Shown here piece by piece: positions 43,841-53,148 of a stretch of DNA of 64,000 bases. The DNA is from Paenibacillus sp. SY21-1. GTDB taxonomy: Bacteria; Bacillota; Bacilli; Paenibacillales; Paenibacillaceae. Where the stretch lies: the NCBI RefSeq assembly GCF_005222705.1, contig NZ_STGF01000015.1, positions 1 to 64,000 of the forward strand, written 5' to 3'. How positions within the stretch are numbered: the first letter of the stretch is position 1; the number at the start of each line of letters is the position of its first letter. A program made the translations under genes and the position numbers. Below the pieces are notes generated by a model. It was given only the letters and a program-made list of their open reading frames with translations, was not told the origin of the DNA and ran no database searches.

Positions 43841-43860
43841 ATCTGTTATCGTTACCAGAT
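43841..43860 (-). promoter_or_regulatory. Candidate LacI autoregulatory operator
   Basis: The plus strand reads ATCTGTTATCGTTACCAGAT, an imperfect 20-bp palindrome whose core TGTTATCGTTACCA matches the twin operators at 12 of 14 positions. It lies 20 bases before the LacI start. Confidence 0.6.
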
Positions 43861-43921
43861 TATCATGATACGCGAGGACAGGCAATCGTCTTGTTTCCCC
43901 TCCGCTTCCTGAACGTACTCT

Positions 43922-45181
43922 TTACAGCGCCCCGCCCTGCGCGATGCCGCCCAAATAATGGGCGCTTTCCTTTGCCATTCGCTCCTGTGTAGCGCGATCG
44001 ACCGCTATTAATCCGAAGGTCATGGCATATCCCGAATTCCATTCAAAATTGTCGAACGTGGACCAATGCATGTAGCCTCTGACATCGATCCCTTCCATAA
44101 GACAGGACCGGACGCCCTCAAGCCCCTGCCGAATAAATTCGACCCGTCTATTGTCGTCGTCCGTAGCGACGCCATGCTCGGTAACGAAAATCGGAATCGT
44201 TAGCGCCTTGGCGACTTTGCGGAGCACATGGCCTAATCCTTCGGGATAAAACTCGTAGTTCATTTGAGTAAGCTCAGCTCCGTCTTCCGGACGCAGCTGA
44301 CCCTCCGGGCCGTATACCTCTCTCGTATAGTTTTGCAATCCAAAAAAATCGTCGCCTTCCATAGCATCCAGAAACTGTTCGAACAGGAGACGCCACTTGT
44401 CCGCTGCATGAGCCTCGCCGCCGGGAGCCGCTTGAATATCGGACAGCGCCATCGACCACCCGACCTGCGTATGCGGCGATATTCGCTTAATGCTCTCCCT
44501 TCCCTTGCGATGAGCTTCCTTGAGAATCGCGATGGTCTTCTCATCGGAAATCATATGAAAGGTCACATAGTTGTCCGGAGTCGTCCCGCATAGGCGGGCT
44601 GCGGATGCTCTCCATTCAGGAGCCGACCACGATGCGGGATCGATGCCTACCGGAGCTACAATGCCGATTTTAGAAAACAGGTCCCGCAGCATCGTCGGCA
44701 GGTTGATCTCGTTAAAGGTCAGGGCATATGGAATGAGCTCTCCCAACTCCTTGAAGACGAATTCGCAATAGTTGGCGTAGCGCTCGGGCATGCCGGCCCC
44801 CGCCCAACCGCCATCCCGCATGATCCATTGAGGCGATGAAAAGTGATGCAAGCATACGATTGGCGTCAAGCCATGCTCGCGGCATGCCTGGAGCATATCC
44901 CGATAATGCTCAATGGCAGAGCGGGAGTATTGTCCGGGAGCCGGCTCGATTCGCGCCCATTCCAGAGAGAAGCGATAAGCTTTCAGCCCCAGCCGGGCCA
45001 TCAAGGCAATATCCTCCCTGAAACGCCGGTAATGATCGATCGCATCCCCCGATTTGTCCCGGTATGGCGATCCGTCCGCATATTCCTCCGCCCAGAAATC
45101 GCTGTTCGAGTTGTTGCCTTCCACCTGATAGGCCGCGGTAGAAGAGCCGATCAGAAACGTCTCCGGAAAAATCTTTTTCAT
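43922..45181 (-). CDS. GH1 beta-glycosidase
   Basis: The protein has 419 residues. GH1 enzymes retain configuration and hydrolyse beta-glucosides, galactosides or their 6-phosphates. FLIGSSTAAYQVEGNNSNSD opens the barrel, AYRFSLEWARIEPAPGQYS follows, the acid/base Glu is in ALTFNEINLP and the nucleophile Glu in IFVTEHGVATDDDN. GYMHWSTFDNFEWNSGYAM lines the sugar site. It lacks the usual phospho-binding Ser-Lys pattern, so unphosphorylated substrates are more likely; this agrees with ABC rather than PTS uptake nearby. ATG 45181 follows AGGAG at nine bases. A terminator separates it from the binding-protein gene upstream. Confidence 0.9.
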   Translation of the reverse strand: MKKIFPETFLIGSSTAAYQVEGNNSNSDFWAEEYADGSPYRDKSGDAIDHYRRFREDIALMARLGLKAYRFSLEWARIEPAPGQYSRSAIEHYRDMLQACREHGLTPIVCLHHFSSPQWIMRDGGWAGAGMPERYANYCEFVFKELGELIPYALTFNEINLPTMLRDLFSKIGIVAPVGIDPASWSAPEWRASAARLCGTTPDNYVTFHMISDEKTIAILKEAHRKGRESIKRISPHTQVGWSMALSDIQAAPGGEAHAADKWRLLFEQFLDAMEGDDFFGLQNYTREVYGPEGQLRPEDGAELTQMNYEFYPEGLGHVLRKVAKALTIPIFVTEHGVATDDDNRRVEFIRQGLEGVRSCLMEGIDVRGYMHWSTFDNFEWNSGYAMTFGLIAVDRATQERMAKESAHYLGGIAQGGAL

Positions 45182-45220
45182 TGCGCAGCACTCCTGTTCC
45201 ATTCAGTTTTTCAAAGAAAA

Positions 45221-45242
45221 GCCGGCCACCTCCATGGCCGGC
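45221..45242 (-). terminator. Terminator after the solute-binding protein gene
   Basis: GCCGGCCATGGAGGTGGCCGGC with TTTTCTTTG on the minus strand, 20 bases after the stop. It probably limits read-through into GH1 rather than excluding it. Confidence 0.85.
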
Positions 45243-45261
45243 ACCCCTCATGCCATCTTCT

Positions 45262-46761
45262 TTATTTCTGTGTCGCTACCCAAGCGTCGAGCTGTTTTTG
45301 TTTTTCGGCCAAAATGGTGTCGATACCGGCTGCCTTCAGCTTTGCGATAAACTCCGGATGAACCTTCGCCGGGTCTACGCTCCCCGTCTCAAGCGCCTTT
45401 TTATATTGATCGAGTACGTTTTTAACGGCCACGATTTCCGCGCTTACAGCTTCCGTTGTCGGAAGAAAGCCGATTGCCCGGGAACGCTCTACCGATTCCC
45501 CAAACGCCTTGTCTTCCTCTCGAAGTCCGGGATCTTCCCCATCGAGCACATAGGTCAGCGTACGATTGCCGAACATAAAGCTTTGCTGCATCGTATAGCC
45601 GCTGCCCGCAATCGGCTTAATGACGTTATCGCCCGTTTTCGTATAGTGCTTGCCTTCCAGCCCGTAGTTGATCAGATTGATCAGATCCTTGTCCGTATAC
45701 GTCAAGTTAAGGAATTCCATGGCCTTCTCCGCATTCCCCGTATTGTTGCGCGGAATCGCCCATAACAGGCCAAGCACGTTCTGCGTGTTCAGCACTGGCT
45801 TCTGCAGCACGACCTTAACGAGATCCTGCCCGGTCGTAGTCGCTACCTGATCCTCCAAAAATACGGTGTTGCCCTCATAGATCGCGAATACGTCGCCGTT
45901 TCTCATCAAATCTTGCGGAGCAACCTTGGCGTTAGCCGCATCCTTAGGCAGATAGCCCGCTTCATACCAGCTTCTCAGCTTGGCAAGCGCGTCCACATAT
46001 TCAGGCATTTCATACACATTGACGACCTTCATGTCGGACGATCCGTTTGGCAGAACACCCAGTCCGTCGGTCAGCGTATCGACGTTAATCCAATCAATGA
46101 CCGATGTGAGCGGCATTGGACCGTTCGGGGGAGCGAGCACCGTCAAGTCCGGCTCATTCTGCTTGATTGTGGCAAATACGGCATCAAGGTCATTCGTGCC
46201 CTTGATTTGGCTTGCGTCAACTCCGTATTTATCGAGCAAATCTTTTCTCATCAGCAGCGCAGTGCCTGTGTCGGTAAAGCTTTTGACCGGTGTAGCATAG
46301 ACTTTCCCTTTAATTTGCGCTACGTCCAGATTGCTCCCTAATGCGTCCCGGATTCCTTGCCCCTTGGCCTGAATCAGCTCGTCCAGCTCCATGAACTGGT
46401 TTTTGGCAACAGCCGGGCTGTAGCTTTCAAAGTCGGTTAAAATCAAATCCATTTTTTCATTTCCGGCCAAAATCAGATTTTTCTGCTGGAACCATTGACC
46501 GATAGTAATTCGGGACAGCTTGACTGTGGCATTCATTTTCTCCAGCGTAATGTTGTTAATCTCCGCCTCCACGGCGTCAATGTCCGCAGGCACCTCCCCG
46601 AGCACAGGATAACCGAGTACAATTTCATAGGGCTTTTCATTTGCCGTCGCTGTTGCGCCGGCCTCTCCGTTGTTTGGCGAAGGCTCAGCCGAGCTGCAGG
46701 CAGCCGTTCCAATCATGGCGACCGCCAAGAGCGCGCTTACAAATACGTTTTTTTTCTTCAT
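45262..46761 (-). CDS. Extracellular sugar-binding lipoprotein (LplA-like)
   Basis: The protein has 499 residues. The signal peptide ends in the lipobox GTAACSSAEPS, so Cys22 would be lipid-modified and the protein sits on the outer membrane face. The family-1 solute-binding fold follows, with LILAGNEKMDLILTDFES, ALLMRKDLLDKYGVDASQIK and GLLWAIPRNNTGNAEKAMEF. The end carries the DUF3502-like region common to Lpl-type oligosaccharide binders. GGGGGGA stands before the ATG. It is separated from its permease genes by GH78 and the two-component genes, and has its own upstream motif at 46840-46869. Confidence 0.9.
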   Translation of the reverse strand: MKKKNVFVSALLAVAMIGTAACSSAEPSPNNGEAGATATANEKPYEIVLGYPVLGEVPADIDAVEAEINNITLEKMNATVKLSRITIGQWFQQKNLILAGNEKMDLILTDFESYSPAVAKNQFMELDELIQAKGQGIRDALGSNLDVAQIKGKVYATPVKSFTDTGTALLMRKDLLDKYGVDASQIKGTNDLDAVFATIKQNEPDLTVLAPPNGPMPLTSVIDWINVDTLTDGLGVLPNGSSDMKVVNVYEMPEYVDALAKLRSWYEAGYLPKDAANAKVAPQDLMRNGDVFAIYEGNTVFLEDQVATTTGQDLVKVVLQKPVLNTQNVLGLLWAIPRNNTGNAEKAMEFLNLTYTDKDLINLINYGLEGKHYTKTGDNVIKPIAGSGYTMQQSFMFGNRTLTYVLDGEDPGLREEDKAFGESVERSRAIGFLPTTEAVSAEIVAVKNVLDQYKKALETGSVDPAKVHPEFIAKLKAAGIDTILAEKQKQLDAWVATQK

Positions 46762-46839
46762 GACTATCCCCCCGCGTATAGTTGTTCCTCGTGGTACAGG
46801 ATCATCTTACCGCACCGCAGTCGGAGCCGCCGCCCAAAC

Positions 46840-46869
46840 TTCGACTACGGAACAACACAATTTCGACTT
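46840..46869 (-). promoter_or_regulatory. Shared 30-bp motif upstream of the binding-protein gene
   Basis: The plus strand shows TTCGAC-N7-AACAACA-N1-AAT-N1-TCGACT ending next to the response-regulator stop. The same motif lies at 55108-55137. Its edge is 78 bases from the ATG, and TAAGAT on the minus strand follows at 29 bases as a possible -10 box. The adjacent response regulator is the likely binder (inference). Confidence 0.6.
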
Positions 46870-46870
46870 C

Positions 46871-48448
46871 CTATTTTCTGCTTTGCCTGTATTCGTTCGG
46901 GTTAGCGCCGTACTGCTTCTTGAACGATTTCGCAAAATGCGACGTATTTGAATAGCCGACATTCAGGGCAATATCGGTGACAGAACGCTCCGTCTTGACG
47001 AGCCACTCCTCCGCTGCGCGCATACGCTCGTTCAGCAGAAATTCGGTCATCGAGTGACCCGTTTCCTTCTTGAACAGCCGATTGATGTAATCCGGATGCA
47101 GGTAGAACGGACTTGCGATGTTCTCGCGGTTTAACTCCTCATGCAAATGGCTGATGATATAGGCCTTTACTTTTCCAACAATCGAATCGCCCGCTTGAAT
47201 TTCTTCAACATATCCAAGCGCCTTGCCAATCAAATGGATAGCCCACTCTTGCATGTTTTTGATGGAGGCCGCCGCATGCTGGGAAAGCTCCAAAGAGACA
47301 TGGTCCTGAAACAGACGATGCGCCTGCACCCCTTTTTCCACCAGCACCGCATACACAATTTGCACAAAATCCTGATAAAATTGATGCAGCGTCAACGATT
47401 TTAAGCCTGCAACAGCTTGCAGCTTGCCGAAATAGGCGTTCACGTCCTCTAGCAGCTTTTCCTTTGCCCCTTCCCGCAGCATAAACAGCCACAGCTTCAT
47501 ATCGGGCAAAAAAACGTCGGCCTGCCCCTTCTCGGGCTCGTCCAAAAACAAGACCTGATTTTCGCTGGCCACATTATCGCGCTGCATGGCTTCGAGCAGG
47601 CTCACCATTACGGGAAGCTCATGCACAGCCGTCGCTTCGCCCACGTAGACGGACAAATCGCAATAGAAGAAGCGACGGCAATTGTCGATATACGCTTGCA
47701 AAATGGTACGGATGCCGCCTTTTCCCAAGTGCAGACCGGCCAGCAGCGCTATCAAAAATCCGCTTTCCGCAGCGATGATGCCGTAGCTGTCTCCCAGCTC
47801 GCGGCTGCACTCCTGCAAGGCGTTGGCCAGCGCGTACTCCATAATTTTCTCGTCGCGCTGATTCAGCTTTTTATGCCATCTGCGGACTTGTATGCGAATG
47901 GGCGATAACCGCAATCCATCGGGAATGCCGATATTCCGCTCGCGCGCCGCCGCCAGCACCGCTTCGGGAGTAGACGGAATGGTTCGGCTGAGCACATCCA
48001 TCCAGAACCGCTCGATAAACAACGGATGATGTTTAATCCACGATTCGCTATGACGCTTGAGCTCCAGCTCGGTTTTCCATTGACCGATCGCCTTCAGAAT
48101 CGCAGCTTCAAGCTCATCCGGCGGAATCGGCTTGAGCAAATAATCCAGGCTGCCCAGCTTGATCGCTTCTTTGGCAAATTTAAAATCGGCATGGCAAGTC
48201 AAAAACAGAGAAGCGGTCGCCGGGAAATGCTGCCGAACCCATGTCAGCAGCTCCAATCCGCTTTCTTGAGGCATCTCGATATCGCACAGCATAATATCGA
48301 TCCGATGCTCGGTGAACAGAGCCTTCGCCTGTTTGGCGCTGCTCGCCGAATAAACGTGTTCGATGCCGAGCCTTTCCCAGTCAATGGCGTTGATCACGCT
48401 GCGAACCGCAAGCGGCTCATCGTCGACGATTAACAAATTCATTGGCAT
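46871..48448 (-). CDS. AraC-type response regulator (YesN-like)
   Basis: The protein has 525 residues. Receiver domain 1-120: MNLLIVDDEPLAVRSVINAI, phospho-acceptor Asp in DIMLCDIEMPQESGLELLTW and Lys in LDYLLKPIPPDELE. A long middle region of about 260 residues precedes the AraC DNA-binding end: NIASPFYLHPDYINRLFKKE, MTEFLLNERMRAAEEWLVKT and DIALNVGYSNTSHFAKSFKK. This is the YesN design that controls sugar ABC transporters. It starts 18 bases after the kinase gene. GGAGG is four bases before the first ATG and ten before a second (48442). Confidence 0.93.
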   Translation of the reverse strand: MPMNLLIVDDEPLAVRSVINAIDWERLGIEHVYSASSAKQAKALFTEHRIDIMLCDIEMPQESGLELLTWVRQHFPATASLFLTCHADFKFAKEAIKLGSLDYLLKPIPPDELEAAILKAIGQWKTELELKRHSESWIKHHPLFIERFWMDVLSRTIPSTPEAVLAAARERNIGIPDGLRLSPIRIQVRRWHKKLNQRDEKIMEYALANALQECSRELGDSYGIIAAESGFLIALLAGLHLGKGGIRTILQAYIDNCRRFFYCDLSVYVGEATAVHELPVMVSLLEAMQRDNVASENQVLFLDEPEKGQADVFLPDMKLWLFMLREGAKEKLLEDVNAYFGKLQAVAGLKSLTLHQFYQDFVQIVYAVLVEKGVQAHRLFQDHVSLELSQHAAASIKNMQEWAIHLIGKALGYVEEIQAGDSIVGKVKAYIISHLHEELNRENIASPFYLHPDYINRLFKKETGHSMTEFLLNERMRAAEEWLVKTERSVTDIALNVGYSNTSHFAKSFKKQYGANPNEYRQSRK

Positions 48449-48466
48449 CGCGCCTCCAGTCTGGGT

Positions 48467-50209
48467 TTAATGGGAGTCAAGCGGCAAACGAATGACAACG
48501 CGAGCCCCTCCGGCGCTGCTGTTCGCAAAGCGGATACTCGAGCGTTCTCCATACAAAATTCGCAGCCTGTGCCAAGCGTTCCATGCGCCGATATGCTCTC
48601 CCTGCTCATCCATAATGCGCTCGCCCGCATTTAATCGTGCCAGTAGCTCGGGGTTAAAGCCGCCTCCCTCATCCATGACCTTTATAACCATGGCCGGATC
48701 GGTAACCGAATCGTCCAATTCTACCGATACGTCGAGCGTTAGAGGGTTATCGATGGAAGAAGCGTATTTCAACGCGTTTTCTACGAAGGTTTGAATAATG
48801 AGCGGCGGCACCATGGCCTGCTGCAAGGCGTCCGGCGCCTCAATACGGCAATCGAATCGCTGCTGAAACCTCAGCTCGTGTATGGCGAGATAGTTGCGGA
48901 CATGCTCAAGCTCTTCCTTTAACGGCACGAAAGTCAAGTTGCTGCGGAACATGTAGCGGAAATGCCTGACAAGCCGTATGGTCATTTCCTTGATTAATTC
49001 ATAATCCTTATCCAAGGCCAGGCTGTAGATCAAATTGAGCGTATTCATAAAAAAATGAGGATTGATTTGCAGCTGCAGATGCTGCAGCTCCGCCTTTTGC
49101 TTGCTCAGCTGTTCTTCGTAGACCGATATTTTAAGCTCCTGGATTTGCTCGATCATCTCGTTGAAATGCCGGTTGACCGCTCCGAATTCATCCGACGTTC
49201 GGAACGGCTCGATCCGGGTTCCCATGCTTCCTTCGCCTATCCGTTTCATTGCGTAAATAATTTTGTAGAGCGGAGTAAGCACGGTCTTGCGCAAATACAA
49301 AAAATAAAGCGGAATCAGCAAAACGCCGATTATCGTAATCCATACAACAATTCGGTTCAAGTACGGCAAATTCTGCAGCACGGTTTCATCGGCCACAACC
49401 GCGGACAGTCCAAAATTGCCTTTAGCGGACGCTTGGGTCAAGACATGGTATCGGTCGGACTCGCCCGTTGTATAAGCAGCGTTCGAAAGAGGCTGCAGAG
49501 TTATCCCCCGAGCGCTTATATATTCATAACCGGTCATAGGCTGGCCAGCATCTGTCAGAAAAAGCGAAGCGCCGTTTTCACCAAGATCGATCAGAGACAA
49601 CGGCTGCTGCAGCGTCTGCACGTTCACCCAAGCCCCGAGCCACAGCTTGCCCATCGGCTGCAACCGAAACAAATAATACTGCTCTCCGATCGGTTTCACA
49701 AACCAGTTAAGCGGCACATTCCCATCCTCGAACGATTGGAACAGCCGCTGCTGAATATACCGGTTTATCGCAGTAAATTCGTTCCCCCCCACCTGCGACA
49801 GAGTGGCTGCAAGCGAGCCTTGCTCGGGCGAATAGACAAAAATGGAATTGACGTACGTCTGGTACATCTGTGAATCGCTGTCCAGCTTGTTGTTCAGCCT
49901 CATCATGGCCAGAACGAAATCGTCCTTAGTCGGAGGCTCGTTCATCAATTGAATGTCGTAGCTGGACGTTATTAAGTTCAAAATATACTGATCCACGCTG
50001 TCGAGCCCTGCATCCAACTGATTCATATAGAGGGACATCATATTTTTATTAGAGGCCCCGACCTGCTCATGTACGATTTCCACCGTATAGAAATTGTAAT
50101 AATGCAGCAGGCCAAGCAGCGGCAGCACGATAAACAAAACGCCGGCAACCAGCTTGTGACGTATGGAATTTTTAGAAAACGAGCCTTGCCCCATCCATTT
50201 CATCTTCAT
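48467..50209 (-). CDS. Sensor histidine kinase (YesM-like)
   Basis: The protein has 580 residues. Helix 1 at about 20-38 (LVAGVLFIVLPLLGLLHYYN) and helix 2 at about 285-305 (IVVWITIIGVLLIPLYFLYL) bracket an extracellular sensor of about 250 residues. A HAMP domain follows, then the His_kinase phospho-site in LQLQINPHFFMNTLNLIYSL, then the ATPase part with PLIIQTFVENALKYA and VMDEGGGFNPELLARL. That is the LytS/YesM class paired with YesN-type regulators. An ATG two codons in (50203) fits the AGGTGG site better than 50209. It lies between GH78 and its regulator. Confidence 0.93.
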   Translation of the reverse strand: MKMKWMGQGSFSKNSIRHKLVAGVLFIVLPLLGLLHYYNFYTVEIVHEQVGASNKNMMSLYMNQLDAGLDSVDQYILNLITSSYDIQLMNEPPTKDDFVLAMMRLNNKLDSDSQMYQTYVNSIFVYSPEQGSLAATLSQVGGNEFTAINRYIQQRLFQSFEDGNVPLNWFVKPIGEQYYLFRLQPMGKLWLGAWVNVQTLQQPLSLIDLGENGASLFLTDAGQPMTGYEYISARGITLQPLSNAAYTTGESDRYHVLTQASAKGNFGLSAVVADETVLQNLPYLNRIVVWITIIGVLLIPLYFLYLRKTVLTPLYKIIYAMKRIGEGSMGTRIEPFRTSDEFGAVNRHFNEMIEQIQELKISVYEEQLSKQKAELQHLQLQINPHFFMNTLNLIYSLALDKDYELIKEMTIRLVRHFRYMFRSNLTFVPLKEELEHVRNYLAIHELRFQQRFDCRIEAPDALQQAMVPPLIIQTFVENALKYASSIDNPLTLDVSVELDDSVTDPAMVIKVMDEGGGFNPELLARLNAGERIMDEQGEHIGAWNAWHRLRILYGERSSIRFANSSAGGARVVIRLPLDSH

Positions 50210-50270
50210 CCCACCTGCTGAAAGGACCGCCTGCAGAGGCGGTCCGATAATCGATCCTTAGTATATAACA

Positions 50271-53081
50271 TTAGCGGGATTTATAATATTCGTCCAGCTC
50301 CCGGTCAAGCGCAGCCAGTGTCTCGTCTGCAAGCCCTGTAACGAATTGCATTTCATGCAAATGGGCCAGTTTCATTCCGTAAATGACGTCCTTCTTCAAG
50401 TCGATGTCCGGAATATGTTTTCTCACGATGTTCACGCGTTCTCCATCATCCAGTAAATCCCGCAAATCGCTATAGGAGTTGTAGCGCGGAACGTAAGATT
50501 CGGTAGGAACGTAGGAAAGACGATATTCTCCGGGCAGAAGCTCCATCCGGCAGCTTGTATCCGCTTGCCGCAAATGCAAAGGCATTCGTTTTCCTGCAAC
50601 CTCAACAGCCGCAGCTTCGCATTGAGGCAATTCAAGCTCCGCAATCGCGTGAAAAGGAACGGTTATCGTCAGCTCCAGCTTGCCGCCCGGCGTTAGCTCC
50701 CATCCGCTTTCAATGAGGCCGGCGGCGCTTTCGTAGCGGGCCTTCACATGCTGCAGACGTCCCGACGGCTTAGGGGCAATCGTAAAGCGGCGGTATCCCG
50801 GCGCGCTTTCCAACGGCCGGATGCCCGCCATTTCCTGCACCATCCAGTCGACAATCGAGCCATATGCGTAATGATTCAGCGAGTTCATGCCGTTCTCGGC
50901 AATTTTTCCGTCCGGCATGACCGAATCCCAACGTTCCCAAATCGTCGTTGCCCCCATTTTGACGGGATAAAGCCAGCCTGGCAGCTCTTCGTTCAGAAGC
51001 AGCTTGTAAGCCAGATCGTTATGGCCGTAATTCGTTAACACCTTGCACAAGAATGGCGTACCCACGAACCCGGTCTGCAGCCGATAGCCGGCCTTGACGA
51101 TAAGCTCTGCCAGCGTGTCGGCCGCCCTTTGCCTCCATTCCTCGGGAAGCAAGTCCATATAAAGCGCCACGACATGCGCCGTTTGCGTAACGGAGACGAT
51201 GCGGCCGTTCGGCGACACAAATTCATCAAGAAACGCCTTTCGAATCTGCTCAAACAGCTCCGAATAGCGGCGCTGCTCGTCCTTTAATCCCAGCACCTTG
51301 GCCGATTTTGCAAGCAGCCTCACCGAGTGGGCGTAATAAGCCGTTGCAATGAGATCCTTGATCGTGCCGCCCGACATGCTGCCCGTCGCGCTGTCCAACG
51401 CCAGCCAATCCCCAAAATGAAAATCGTTCAGCCATAACCCGGCTTCTCCCGCGCGCGCCTTTACATATTCGACCCAAGCGCTCATGGAATCCCACTGCGC
51501 CTCCAGTATGGACATATCGCCGTACTGCACGTACTGCTGCCAGGGAATAATCGTTGCCGCATCCCCCCATGCCGCAGAATAAGCTTCCCCGCCGATCATT
51601 TTGGGCACAACGGTAGGAACGGCTCCATTAAGCTTCGTCTGCTCGGCGGACAAATCATACAGATACTTGCGGAAGAATGCCGCCGTATCCATATTGTAGC
51701 TGGCCGTTTGGGCGAATACCTGCGCGTCTCCCGTCCAACCCAGCCGCTCGTCCCGCTGCGGGCAATCCGTCGGGACATCAAGAAAATTGCTTTTTTGCCC
51801 CCACAATGCGTTCTTGAACAGCCGGTTAACGAGCGGGCTCGACGTTTCCAGCTCGCCCGTCTCCTCCATATCGGAGTACAGAACCCAAGCTTGCAATGAA
51901 TCCTGCTCGATATAGGCCATCCCGGTCACGCGAATATAACGGTAGCCGAAATAGGTGAAATGGGGCCGAATCCAGTCAGGTTCACCGTTTGACACATACG
52001 TGAACGTTTGTTTTGCAGTCCGCAGATTGTCACGGTAAAACTCGCCATCCTGCATAAATTCTCCGTATTCGAGCTTTATTTCCGCTCCCGCAGGCGCATG
52101 GGCACGGAACGCTGTCCAGCCGGACATGTTTTGTCCAAAATCGATTACGATGTCTCCTTGCGGCGTGGTAACGATCTGCTCCGGCCGCCGAAATGCCTTG
52201 CAAACGACGGGCAAGCTCAAACGATCCTTTAATACGCCCTTGACCGGCTTTTCCGTTTCAACCGCTTGCCGCTCTACGCCGCCGCCGTGCAGCAAAGCAT
52301 TCTGCGCTTCGCCATCGTATATGCCGCTTTCGGTAATAAAGCTTGCTCCTGTACGCCATGTGGCATCGGTTCCGATTCGCCGCTCCGTTCCGTCTGCCAT
52401 CTGCAGGACAAGCTCGGCCAGGAAGGCCGGGCGCTCGCCATAGAGCTTCCGCTTGCCTCCGCCCATCCCGATTCTCCCCAGCGCCCAGCCCGGTCCAAGC
52501 AGCGCGCCCAGCTCGTTCGAGCCTGTTTGAACCATCGCCGTTACGTCATAGGTCTGAATCTGCAGCCATGAATCGTAATCGTTGCAGCCCGGCGCAAGAA
52601 ATTCGTCGCCGATTTTGCGTCCGTTCAACTGAGCCTCGTACAGCCCGATGCCGCATGCATACAGCCGCGCGGAAACCGGCGCGGACGTCAGCTCGAAGCG
52701 CTTCGCAAAATAAGGATGCTCGTCTTCAGCAGGCGAGGCGATCCAAGCCGCCTGCCAGGCCTCGTCCCGTTTGCCTGTCTCGAACCAAGCCACATCGCTC
52801 GTCGCCATGACGCCTTCATCGGTCCATACCTGAACACGCCAGTAATAGCGGGTTCGCGGCAACCATTCCAATTGCACGGAATGCGCGATACTGTCGATAT
52901 CGTCGCGTTCGCCTGAGTCGTAAACGACTTCGCGCAGCTCGGGATCGAGCGCAACGACGATTTCCGCTTTCGTCTGGAAGGAACCGGGCACGCCGTTCGT
53001 TACCCAGCTAAGAGTGGCAGTATCCATGTAATAGCCGAGCGGATTCGCAATATGATTGCATTTCATTTTTGTTATGGGCAT
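50271..53081 (-). CDS. GH78 alpha-L-rhamnosidase
   Basis: The protein has 936 residues, with no signal peptide, so probably cytosolic. It removes terminal alpha-L-rhamnose from rhamnogalacturonan fragments or plant glycosides. Beta domains come first, with the Bac_rhamnosid_N part around CGIGLYEAQLNGRKIGDEFL and PGWALGRIGMGG. The (alpha/alpha)6 catalytic domain shows DVPTDCPQRDERLGWTGDAQ with the acidic DE pair, WGDAATIIPWQQYVQYGD and TTIWERWDSVMPDGK. A C-terminal beta domain follows. AAAGG precedes ATG 53081; a GTG three codons upstream is possible. It lies directly after the permeases. Confidence 0.92.
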   Translation of the reverse strand: MPITKMKCNHIANPLGYYMDTATLSWVTNGVPGSFQTKAEIVVALDPELREVVYDSGERDDIDSIAHSVQLEWLPRTRYYWRVQVWTDEGVMATSDVAWFETGKRDEAWQAAWIASPAEDEHPYFAKRFELTSAPVSARLYACGIGLYEAQLNGRKIGDEFLAPGCNDYDSWLQIQTYDVTAMVQTGSNELGALLGPGWALGRIGMGGGKRKLYGERPAFLAELVLQMADGTERRIGTDATWRTGASFITESGIYDGEAQNALLHGGGVERQAVETEKPVKGVLKDRLSLPVVCKAFRRPEQIVTTPQGDIVIDFGQNMSGWTAFRAHAPAGAEIKLEYGEFMQDGEFYRDNLRTAKQTFTYVSNGEPDWIRPHFTYFGYRYIRVTGMAYIEQDSLQAWVLYSDMEETGELETSSPLVNRLFKNALWGQKSNFLDVPTDCPQRDERLGWTGDAQVFAQTASYNMDTAAFFRKYLYDLSAEQTKLNGAVPTVVPKMIGGEAYSAAWGDAATIIPWQQYVQYGDMSILEAQWDSMSAWVEYVKARAGEAGLWLNDFHFGDWLALDSATGSMSGGTIKDLIATAYYAHSVRLLAKSAKVLGLKDEQRRYSELFEQIRKAFLDEFVSPNGRIVSVTQTAHVVALYMDLLPEEWRQRAADTLAELIVKAGYRLQTGFVGTPFLCKVLTNYGHNDLAYKLLLNEELPGWLYPVKMGATTIWERWDSVMPDGKIAENGMNSLNHYAYGSIVDWMVQEMAGIRPLESAPGYRRFTIAPKPSGRLQHVKARYESAAGLIESGWELTPGGKLELTITVPFHAIAELELPQCEAAAVEVAGKRMPLHLRQADTSCRMELLPGEYRLSYVPTESYVPRYNSYSDLRDLLDDGERVNIVRKHIPDIDLKKDVIYGMKLAHLHEMQFVTGLADETLAALDRELDEYYKSR

Positions 53082-53148
53082 AATGCTCACCTTTCTTGGT
53101 ATAATATCGTCGATTTACTGGCTTTCGGGGCGTCTTCCACGCTTCCCG

